Virus record (IMG/VR): IMGVR_UViG_3300049027_000023
Location: 1-20,629 of that record
DNA: 20,629 bases
Source: a virus
Reading direction: 5' to 3' (one strand)
Part shown: positions 14,094 through 20,629 of the stretch, piece by piece
Layout: each line of letters starts with the position of its first letter
Numbering within the stretch: the first letter of the stretch is position 1
Program-made: the position numbers and the translations under genes
The notes under the pieces: generated by a model
Databases searched by the model: none
What the model saw: the letters and a program-made list of their open reading frames with translations, nothing else
Told to the model about the DNA's origin: nothing

Positions 14094-14744
14094 TCAAGGT
14101 TGCTGGCGGGGAGGGGGACTGTTCGTCATGGCCATCAGCCTTGCTATCTCACGTTCGAGCCGTTGCTGGTTTTCCTTTAGGTCTAGGATGATGTCCCGCT
14201 GGCCGTAGATACTCCCCTGTGAAGTCTTCATCTCGTCTATCTGCCGTTGGTGGTCCATGAACCGCTGATCGTAGCTTTGCCATACCCGATCCAGTTCGTC
14301 CCGTGGCACCTGTGCGGCGCGTAGGTCTTTGATGGATTGCTCGGTTCTGCTTCGATCCTCGGTACCCCGTGCTGTACGCCACTCCATTTCCTTCTGGCTG
14401 ACGGTGGTCTCGGCAAGGCGCACGATGGCGTTTTCCAGTCGAGCGGTATTGTCCTTCACGGGCTGCATGGCCATGTAGCCTAGCCCACCAAGGACGGCAA
14501 CGCCGACGCTTAGAGCGGCCCATATGACGGGCCACTGAGTTTTCGATGAGCTGCGTAGCTCGTTAGAGAGGGCGGCAAGGTTGGCGTTAACGCCTTGGAA
14601 CCCCGTGTTCATGTTTGAACGGAGGTCGATAATGTCCTTACCTTGGTTCTCCACCCTCTCGGACAAACGGGCATATTGCGCGAGTGCGTCAAAACTGCCG
14701 TTGCCGTTTGTATGAGGCATATCCATCGTCTCCGGTTCAGTCAT
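14094..14744 (-). CDS. Membrane-anchored coiled-coil protein
   Basis: A 216-residue protein with one transmembrane span at about residues 72-93 (WPVIWAALSVGVAVLGGLGY), flanked by long heptad-like regions before (ARLSERVENQGKDIIDL) and after (LDRVWQSYDQRFMDHQRQID). It is likely inserted in the cytoplasmic membrane or carried in the virion. In phages, similar single-span coiled coils are found near lysis and virion genes, but I do not recognise a specific family and cannot call it a spanin or holin. Last gene of the leftward operon, ending near the shared terminator. The ribosome site is weak. Confidence 0.7.
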   Translation of the reverse strand: MTEPETMDMPHTNGNGSFDALAQYARLSERVENQGKDIIDLRSNMNTGFQGVNANLAALSNELRSSSKTQWPVIWAALSVGVAVLGGLGYMAMQPVKDNTARLENAIVRLAETTVSQKEMEWRTARGTEDRSRTEQSIKDLRAAQVPRDELDRVWQSYDQRFMDHQRQIDEMKTSQGSIYGQRDIILDLKENQQRLEREIARLMAMTNSPPPRQQP

Positions 14745-14807
14745 TCACGAATGCCCCGCTTAACGCAAACACGATGACTAGTCTGGCCCCGACCCCAAAC
14801 CGTCAAT

Positions 14808-15086
14808 TCATTCATCACGCCGCCAACCACGGTTCTTGGCCTGCGTCTGCACACGAAGATTGGAACGGCCATTTCCGCCTCCATCACGCAAGGGCTTTTT
14901 GTGATCTACGTCTTTCCCGTCGCCCTTACTGACTTTCCCCTCCTTCATCAACGCCGCACGAGCTTGATTGTTCATGGTGCGCTTCTTCACGTTTTCGGGA
15001 CGTGCGTCATACCCCCTATTCTTGCGTTTGATCTGCCCCGGTGTCCTGTGTGAACTGGGGTCTCTTTTTTCGCCGTTCTCAGCCAT
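14808..15086 (-). CDS. Small HNH-like protein
   Basis: A 92-residue basic protein with KGDGKDVDHKKPLRDGGGNG (D61, H62), SNL (N76) and AKNRGW (N85), a compact H-N-N arrangement without the usual cysteine pairs. Similar short proteins (GYDARPE, RARAA, DVDHxKPL, KNR) are frequent in phages near packaging and virion genes. It may nick or bind DNA, though catalytic competence is uncertain. The start overlaps the stop of the upstream gene (TGATG on the - strand). The gap between this gene and the next (14745-14807) shows no convincing feature. Confidence 0.7.
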   Translation of the reverse strand: MAENGEKRDPSSHRTPGQIKRKNRGYDARPENVKKRTMNNQARAALMKEGKVSKGDGKDVDHKKPLRDGGGNGRSNLRVQTQAKNRGWRRDE

Positions 15087-15331
15087 CAGTTAAGCACTCT
15101 CGGTTGGTCATAGTCTTCAAGTACAACGGGTACCCAACGGCCATCCGGCAGTTCTACCGTGGCGAAAACCGCTTCCTCCATGTCATCCGTCTCTTCGCCG
15201 GTAGCGTCATGGAGGCAAGTCATCGGCAGAATGGTGCCATCTTCCAGCATGATCTCACGATCTTCCCGGTTGATGGCATGCACAGATACGGTAGTATCTA
15301 AGCCTTCCATTTCATTCTGAGGGGTAGGCAT
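15086..15331 (-). CDS. Unknown acidic phage protein
   Basis: Encodes 81 residues, strongly acidic (EETDDMEEAVF), with a beta-like layout ending in DGRWVPVVLEDY. The ribosome site AGGAGG is embedded in the palindrome copy 15337-15354 that fills the gap to the giant gene. The first codons (ATGCCTACCCC) and the leader resemble those of the VRR-NUC gene at 5966. No family recognised. Confidence 0.65.
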   Translation of the reverse strand: MPTPQNEMEGLDTTVSVHAINREDREIMLEDGTILPMTCLHDATGEETDDMEEAVFATVELPDGRWVPVVLEDYDQPRVLN

Positions 15332-15336
15332 TGGGG

Positions 15337-15354
15337 GTTACCTCCTGTGGTAAC
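15337..15354. repeat. Dispersed palindrome, perfect, - strand gene leader
   Basis: GTTACC TCCTGT GGTAAC fills the gap between the giant gene and the gene starting at 15331; on the - strand it contains AGGAGG. Confidence 0.92.
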
Positions 15355-15357
15355 TGG

Positions 15358-18300
15358 CTAAAAGTCGTAGGTTCTTTCAGCCCGATCAAGGATGTGTTGC
15401 TCGCGTCGGCGGGCACGGATGCCTTCCTTGGTCTCCTTCATATCACGCTGCAACCGCTTTTGATACCCCCGCAGCTCAGAAAGTGACAACCGAGCATCAA
15501 CCGGCTGGCCCCTATTCCACTTCTGAATTTCCCTCCACAATCTACCACGGGCTGCACCGTTGGCCTCGACCCATTCCCGCTGGAATTGTGTACGGATGTC
15601 GTTGAGCTTGTCGCGCCCCCGGTAGAAAGCTGCCGACCGCTCGAACCCTTCCGCCTCCCGTGCCGGCGTGAAGCCGAACGCCCGTAGCGCTGCTTCTCCC
15701 ACCGAATAGGGCTCCATAACCTGCTTGCCGGTCTTTTCACTGACCGAGCCCTCGGTGTAGGTGCGATACGCCTTAATACTGTCGGACAGGGCCTTGACCG
15801 GGATAAGGCGCTCTGCCGCCCGTACAAGGTCACCCTGCGCCAGATCGTTGATACCCTTGGCCCAGTCGGCAACTAGGCCGGCAGGCGCACCGGCTACCGT
15901 ATCCCAGACATAAGCCTTCCAGTCCTGCGCCTCATTGGAGCGCGGCTCCCCGAACGGCCCCATGAGGGTGTCAATCCCCATACGGCTGGACAGGTCGATA
16001 CCGGCAGCACGCGGCAGGCCACGGGAAACAATCTCACCGAACTGCTTGCCGAACATGTCGGCCATGGCTTCACGCTGCGCCGTCTCGATGTCACCCCAGT
16101 TCCAATCAATAACCCCAAGACCATTGGCCGCTGTCACGACGAGGCGGATCGGCTCCGTAGGTAGCCCCATGGCACCGGCAACAAGGACGTGCATCCCGAT
16201 GGTGTAGGACAGGGACTTGAGAGCCCTAGCACGGTCGCCGGGGTTCTCGTTGCGCACCGCCATAGCTACCTGCTCACCAAGCAACTGATACATGCTCAGG
16301 CCATACTTCTTGAACTGCAACGCCAGTCGAAGAACCGGATGGTTCATGAAGGGCGCCGTGTTCGAGGCCGAATAGTTGAACTGTGTCAGATTGACCGTGT
16401 CCTGTGCGAACTGGATGGCACGGGCTTGGTCACCCGAGCGGGCCATTTCCAGCCGGTAGGCAGCGATGGCCGACACGGAGCGGTTGATGGCTTCGACCGT
16501 CTTGGGCATCTGTCGGGCGATACCTTCAAGGTAACCAATGCCCTTGTCGAACTTACCGACGATCCCCTTGCTCTCCTGTACCAGCCTGCCCACCTCAAGG
16601 CCGCTATCTGTGTCGATGACGCCACGCTCTACCAGTATGTCAATCAGGGCTTGCTCGCCTTTATTGGTCAGGCGATTGCGGATGAGGGTTACCGGGTCGG
16701 TAGGGACAAGTGTGTTCCCCGGCTTAAACTTCGATACCGTGTCAGCCAGACCGCGCTTGATAGCCGCCATAGACCCAACGTCACTGTACGCCTTGGACAT
16801 GGCCGCATACGCCTTGCCGGCGCCATACTGGCCAGCAAGGTAGGGTGCCGTGGTCATCATGGGCTGGGTGGCGTTGATGATCGAGTAGGTAGGCGACATC
16901 AGCTTGTCGATGAAGGACATGGAGAGGATACGGCTCGATAGAGCGTTCCACCCCTTGTTCTCGGCAATCGGGTTTGGCGTGGTGGCGCGCCGCAGCACCT
17001 CGTTCTGAATGGCCGTGCGGCCTGCTTGGAAACCGTCTCTTCCACCCTGCTTAACCGCGTCCGCCATCTCCTCCAAGGCGGCATCCAGTTGCGGCCTGAA
17101 ATCCAGCTTGGCGATGTAGTTGCCGGATGCATGGGCATAGTCGGTCGTGTTCCGTACCAAGTCCTTCGACGCACCGGCCACGTATTGACGCGGCAGAGAG
17201 CGGGACTGGATGCGGGTAGAGCCCAGCATGGACATGGACACTTCGTTCATGGTCGAGAGCAATTCGTGCTTCTGTTCCGGCGTCATGTCCCGGGCATCGG
17301 CACGGCGCTCCAACACCGTGTTGAGGCGGCGCATCTGTGTAGACAGGGCATCGGCCTGAATACCGTAGTTCTCGAATGCACGCGGCACGGCATCGTCCAC
17401 GTCAAAGCCGTGAGCCCTGAGTTCAGCCACGCGGTTGCTGGCCTCCTTCATGGTGTCGAACATCTCCATATGGCGGTCCTGCACCACGACACGATAGCGC
17501 GGCTCCGCGTTCATGTCCTCGGCGGTAAGCCTGACCGTCTTACCATTCTCCGTGCCCGTCGTCTCGCCAGTGGTCTTGTCCACATAAACCGTTCTGATGG
17601 TCGGACGGCCAGACTGGGTTGCGGCGTAGTCGGCGGCAGCATCCTTGTCTTTAAACTCGAACTCGTTGTCCGAAATCTTCGTGGCGTTACCCGGCGTGGT
17701 AACCTTGTACCGGCCCTTCACGACGTAATTGCCACGGCGCATGAGGGGGAAGTACGGCCCATTGATCTTGGACAGGGTACCAGCGGCGGCGATGGCGTCG
17801 TATGCCTCGCCCATCAGGGCCTTGTCAGCATCGGTCACGCTGCCGTCATGGATACGCTGCGCCAATCCCTCCGGGTCGGGGGTGTCAAAAAGTGTCACTA
17901 TCCGGTTGCGGATGAGCTTGAGCGCAATCTCATTCTGCTTGTTGCGGAAGTAATCCATCGCCTCCTGCCGTGCTGCCTTGAGGTCGGCGGGCAGGGCATT
18001 GAAGCGGCGGGCCAGTTCCGGGTGCTGGGCGCGTGCCCAACTGTCTTTGGCTCCCTTCTTGGAGATATGCTTCTGATCAGCGAGCGGCTTGTCAGCGAAC
18101 ACCCCTGCCATGGTCTCGTCGTGGACAAGGGTGGTGAAGTCCGTCCACACGTCGCCACGGTACTTATGGGACAGGTCATGGAGCTTCTGGATAATCGGTG
18201 CCGCCTTGTCGAACTCCTTGGCCGCAGCGACACGCTGGCCCTCTATCAGGTTGGCCACCTTGCGTACCGGGTTGTTCTTGCCAAAGTAGCGGTCGGCGGC

Positions 18301-20629
18301 GCGGGCGATGCTGTCAAAGGTCCGCAGGCCCATAAGCTGGGGGTTGCCTTGGGTCGGTGCCAGATCACGCCGTTGCTGGAAGTCCCTGAGAGTTTCCTTC
18401 AATTTGTCCGTCAGGGCACTGATGCTGCCGTCCTCAAGGAACGCCTTCCCACTGGCCTCTTCGACGTTTCGGGGGGCCATCGACCGTTCCGTTACCCGGA
18501 TGGCGGCTTCCAGCAGAGAATGCGTTGCTTTCGGCAATCCGAGAATGCGGCGGACGGCAGAGATGAGCGCGTCCCACATGCTGCGCACCGGAGCGTCGAG
18601 GTCGAAGACATCAACCACGGCACCATCAGCCGGTATCCTGCCAAGAAGCTCTTGGAAGTCGGGGTTGGAGAATGCCTCCGCTACGAACTCGCGGGGGGAA
18701 GTCAGGGCATAGTTGGCCGTGCGCGTGTCAGCGTCGTTGTCGAGCGCAATCTGGACATAGTACATCAGGTCCATGATGTTGCTCTCAAGGCGGCGGTCGG
18801 TGACGATACGCCGGATGGTAGCAGCGTGGGTTACCTCATGAAGTAACGTGTGCCGCAGGGCATCCGGGTTGTCCATCAGGTCGGAGCGGATAAACACCGC
18901 CTCGACGTTGCCACGGAAGGAGTGGTAGCCACGCGGCGGAAGGTCACCCTCCCAACCGGACATGCGCTTCATGTCGTCGGGCCGGATAAAGTGCACGTCC
19001 ACGTCCCCGACGATCTTGGAGAGGATGGAGCGTGCGTTGCCGGCAAGAACTCTCGGAAGCCCGCGCAAGGTTGCGAGGTCAAGGTCAGCCATCACCTCGG
19101 ACGCCTTACGGGTCGATACCGGCTGGGCCACCTCACGGGTCACCGGATCACGAACAAGCCCCATGGGTAGGGGCTGCTCGACCATGGCGTTAACAGCGTT
19201 CTCGAAATCATCCTCGATCATCAGGGAGCGGGCTTCGCGAGCCTCTTCCTCTGTCAGGCCGGATCGGTCCTTGGGGTCGCTATTCACCCACTCCTTAAAC
19301 TCGGTGTGCGTCATCTTGCGGAGGTCACCGACGCGCTCGGCGCCGCGCCCATCGGAGAATGCCTTGTCATAGGCCGTCAGGGCTGCCTGTTCGTTCTTGA
19401 AGCCCATCATGACCTTGTGCTCATCAAAGGCACGGGTATCCGGGTCCACCTGATCCACGACGTAGACATACGCCGCCTCGTGATCGGGGCCGACATAGAC
19501 ATCCACCGGGTCACCATCGGCGCCCTTGGTACCTTCGATGTAGCCGTAGTCGGCAGGCATCTTCACCGACCACTTCGGGCCGTTGGGGTCTTTGTTGGAG
19601 CGGATGGAGCCCTTGGGGTTCTCGATGGCGATGGCATTGCCGTGGATGCTCACCCGGCCCTTCTTGTAGTTGCCAGTCTCAGCCTGCCGTTGGGTCGGGT
19701 CTGTGTTGGTCTCTTGGCGAGCACGCTCGACGCGGGCCTTGATCTCGGCCAGCTTTGAAGGGGCCTTGTCGCGCTCGGCAAGGACACCCTTCCAGTGGTC
19801 CATCAACTTGTTGACATTCTCAGCACTGGGGCTTGCGGAACCCACCAGTTGGGGGAAGCCGTAATATGTGCTGTTGCCTGTCTTTGAGCGAAGGTAATCA
19901 AAGTCCTCCTGAGAAAGCTCATCCGCCCACTTGCGCATCCTGTTAAGGTCGGCCACGCCGTCCACAGTATTCTTGGTGATCTGTATCTGGCCGTAGGTGA
20001 TGCGCTTCACAGGCTCCGGGTTACCTTCGGTGGTAACTTCCGTAACCTTGGGGGTAACCGGGGGCTTGGTTATTTTCCGCTTCTTGATCGCCTCGATCTT
20101 CGGCGCCGCACGACCTTCCTTCGGCACGGTGTACAGGGCTTCCCCAAGCGCCTTATCGATGCTGGCGGGGATGCGTTCTTCCTTGGCCTTGGGCCGTACC
20201 CCTGCTTCCTCGGCAGCCTCCTCCTTGGCAATAAGGGCCGCTTCCGGCGTAGATGCGTCTGCCGGGGCGTCGGTATCGGTCAGCGTGTCCACGCCTACAT
20301 CCGCCGACTGGCGCATGGCTGCGTCACCTTCTGCACGGCGCTCGGCAATGGCCTGATCGATGCTGCCCGTGCGAACGTCCAGTTCACGCATCATGAAGCG
20401 TTCGTAGTCGGCAGGTTCGGGGTTCTGCTTGGACGCCAGCCGCCGCGCCTCCATAACCAGAAGGGTCTCGGGGTTGTAGCCGTCTTCATTCGTGTTGTCG
20501 CGGAACGCCTTGGGGACTGCCAGCCCCATAGTCTTGGCTTCCTCGGAGATAGCGCGGGCGCGGTCGAGCAAGAGCTTACGCGCACTCACCTTCTCCTGCG
20601 GGCGCTTGGACAACAGGCCAGCCTCTTCC
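15358..20629 (-). CDS. Giant polyvalent virion protein (pyrophosphatase-like, zincin, PLxRFG), 5' end outside the window
   Basis: The frame is open to the right edge; the TTG at 20613 is not a convincing start because five more sense codons precede it. At least 1756 residues are encoded. Counting from 20613, about 314-440 resemble the pyrophosphatase-like domain of phage polyvalent proteins (GADGDPVDVYVGPDH), 588-598 hold a zincin motif LLHEVTHAAT (H592, E593, H596), and 1426-1438 read PVLRLALQFKKYG, the PLxRFG signature. The N-terminus is charged and helical, as is the C-terminal end. Such proteins are packaged in heads and injected with the DNA, where they act on host components or aid genome entry. 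Four palindrome copies and two weaker ones lie inside. Domain calls rest on motifs, not alignments. Confidence 0.85.
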   Translation of the reverse strand, partial: EEAGLLSKRPQEKVSARKLLLDRARAISEEAKTMGLAVPKAFRDNTNEDGYNPETLLVMEARRLASKQNPEPADYERFMMRELDVRTGSIDQAIAERRAEGDAAMRQSADVGVDTLTDTDAPADASTPEAALIAKEEAAEEAGVRPKAKEERIPASIDKALGEALYTVPKEGRAAPKIEAIKKRKITKPPVTPKVTEVTTEGNPEPVKRITYGQIQITKNTVDGVADLNRMRKWADELSQEDFDYLRSKTGNSTYYGFPQLVGSASPSAENVNKLMDHWKGVLAERDKAPSKLAEIKARVERARQETNTDPTQRQAETGNYKKGRVSIHGNAIAIENPKGSIRSNKDPNGPKWSVKMPADYGYIEGTKGADGDPVDVYVGPDHEAAYVYVVDQVDPDTRAFDEHKVMMGFKNEQAALTAYDKAFSDGRGAERVGDLRKMTHTEFKEWVNSDPKDRSGLTEEEAREARSLMIEDDFENAVNAMVEQPLPMGLVRDPVTREVAQPVSTRKASEVMADLDLATLRGLPRVLAGNARSILSKIVGDVDVHFIRPDDMKRMSGWEGDLPPRGYHSFRGNVEAVFIRSDLMDNPDALRHTLLHEVTHAATIRRIVTDRRLESNIMDLMYYVQIALDNDADTRTANYALTSPREFVAEAFSNPDFQELLGRIPADGAVVDVFDLDAPVRSMWDALISAVRRILGLPKATHSLLEAAIRVTERSMAPRNVEEASGKAFLEDGSISALTDKLKETLRDFQQRRDLAPTQGNPQLMGLRTFDSIARAADRYFGKNNPVRKVANLIEGQRVAAAKEFDKAAPIIQKLHDLSHKYRGDVWTDFTTLVHDETMAGVFADKPLADQKHISKKGAKDSWARAQHPELARRFNALPADLKAARQEAMDYFRNKQNEIALKLIRNRIVTLFDTPDPEGLAQRIHDGSVTDADKALMGEAYDAIAAAGTLSKINGPYFPLMRRGNYVVKGRYKVTTPGNATKISDNEFEFKDKDAAADYAATQSGRPTIRTVYVDKTTGETTGTENGKTVRLTAEDMNAEPRYRVVVQDRHMEMFDTMKEASNRVAELRAHGFDVDDAVPRAFENYGIQADALSTQMRRLNTVLERRADARDMTPEQKHELLSTMNEVSMSMLGSTRIQSRSLPRQYVAGASKDLVRNTTDYAHASGNYIAKLDFRPQLDAALEEMADAVKQGGRDGFQAGRTAIQNEVLRRATTPNPIAENKGWNALSSRILSMSFIDKLMSPTYSIINATQPMMTTAPYLAGQYGAGKAYAAMSKAYSDVGSMAAIKRGLADTVSKFKPGNTLVPTDPVTLIRNRLTNKGEQALIDILVERGVIDTDSGLEVGRLVQESKGIVGKFDKGIGYLEGIARQMPKTVEAINRSVSAIAAYRLEMARSGDQARAIQFAQDTVNLTQFNYSASNTAPFMNHPVLRLALQFKKYGLSMYQLLGEQVAMAVRNENPGDRARALKSLSYTIGMHVLVAGAMGLPTEPIRLVVTAANGLGVIDWNWGDIETAQREAMADMFGKQFGEIVSRGLPRAAGIDLSSRMGIDTLMGPFGEPRSNEAQDWKAYVWDTVAGAPAGLVADWAKGINDLAQGDLVRAAERLIPVKALSDSIKAYRTYTEGSVSEKTGKQVMEPYSVGEAALRAFGFTPAREAEGFERSAAFYRGRDKLNDIRTQFQREWVEANGAARGRLWREIQKWNRGQPVDARLSLSELRGYQKRLQRDMKETKEGIRARRREQHILDRAERTYDF
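16519..16535. repeat. Dispersed palindrome, degenerate, 5-base spacer
   Basis: GATACC TTCAA GGTAAC in the giant gene, read on the - strand as GYLEGI. Confidence 0.5.
17686..17703. repeat. Dispersed palindrome, perfect
   Basis: GTTACC CGGCGT GGTAAC in the giant gene, read on the - strand as VTTPGN. Confidence 0.9.
18830..18847. repeat. Dispersed palindrome, one mismatch, over the zincin active site
   Basis: GTTACC TCATGA AGTAAC; on the - strand it encodes TLLHEVT, part of the HEVTH zinc-binding motif. Confidence 0.75.
20020..20037. repeat. Dispersed palindrome, perfect
   Basis: GTTACC TTCGGT GGTAAC in the giant gene, read on the - strand as VTTEGN. A second copy begins five bases later. Confidence 0.9.
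20042..20058. repeat. Dispersed palindrome, one mismatch, 5-base spacer
   Basis: GTAACC TTGGG GGTAAC directly beside the perfect copy at 20020-20037, forming the only doublet in the window. Confidence 0.6.

Noticed and set aside
14745-14807. Possible leftward promoter (TTGACG on the - strand)
   Set aside because: No acceptable -10 element at 16-18 bases; the nearest TAGTCA is 20 bases away.
16688-16704. Further palindrome copy GTTACC-GGGTC-GGTAGG
   Set aside because: Short spacer plus two mismatches in one arm; too weak to separate from background.
16189-16941. 250-codon open frame on the + strand
   Set aside because: Antisense shadow of the same giant gene with no recognisable protein features.
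17026-18846. 606-codon open frame on the + strand
   Set aside because: It lies entirely antisense to the giant gene, which has clear motifs on the - strand; long shadow frames are common opposite GC-rich coding sequence, and no ribosome site or domain is visible.
594-20058. CRISPR array or restriction target as explanation for the repeats
   Set aside because: Copies are about 1 kb apart without spacers or leader, so not CRISPR; phages tend to lose rather than accumulate restriction sites, so an enriched two-part target is unlikely unless the phage modifies it itself.
20611-20613. TTG as start of the giant gene
   Set aside because: Five sense codons precede it up to the window edge and no ribosome site is present; the gene is more likely truncated by the window.

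Overview
The window looks like part of a tailed-phage (or prophage) genome infecting an alphaproteobacterium. The phage assignment rests on densely packed, mostly ATGA/TGATG-coupled small genes around a replication module, followed by a very large virion-type polyvalent protein. The host assignment rests on a strong promoter matching the alphaproteobacterial TTGAC-N17-CTATAT pattern and on a miniature protein resembling the sigma-binding domain of GcrA, a regulator found in Alphaproteobacteria. No integrase, lysis gene, terminase, capsid gene, tRNA or CRISPR array is visible, so lifestyle cannot be read directly.

Layout. Bases 1-14021 are read on the + strand. In order they hold: an unknown gene open at the left edge; a low-GC HNH endonuclease; a family A DNA polymerase with proofreading domain; two small unknown genes; a promoter and winged-helix protein; two unknowns; a RecB/Cas4-like nuclease with four cysteines; the GcrA-like mini-protein; an unknown; a VRR-NUC-like nuclease; an unknown; an SF2 (SNF2-like) helicase; three small genes (one only 59 codons); a coiled-coil protein; a second promoter; a zinc-motif probable ssDNA-binding protein; and an AEP primase fused to a DUF927-like helicase. 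The primase appears to need a +1 frameshift at CTT-TGA near its 5' end. A bidirectional terminator at 14029-14055 separates this from - strand genes: a giant protein with pyrophosphatase-like, zincin and PLxRFG regions, open at the right edge, then three smaller genes running leftward.

The standout is a dispersed palindrome, GTTACC-N6-GGTAAC. It occurs perfectly 11 times in 20.6 kb (about 0.001 expected by chance), with at least 5 more copies at one mismatch and several with a 5-base spacer. Copies lie in coding regions of unrelated genes, in all three reading frames, and in intergenic leaders where the same bases supply the upstream stop codon and the downstream Shine-Dalgarno. Spacing is strikingly even, about 1 kb, and the 5-base-spacer variants fall in the largest gaps left by the better copies. 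This is a DNA-level signal of unknown reader, and the best candidate here for an undescribed system (genome organisation, stoperator-like silencing, or modular recombination junctions).

How the genes work together: the + strand genes form a replication/recombination set (polymerase, primase-helicase, SSB-like protein, two nucleases, helicase) plus two possible regulators of host or phage transcription. The - strand genes are probably late virion functions.
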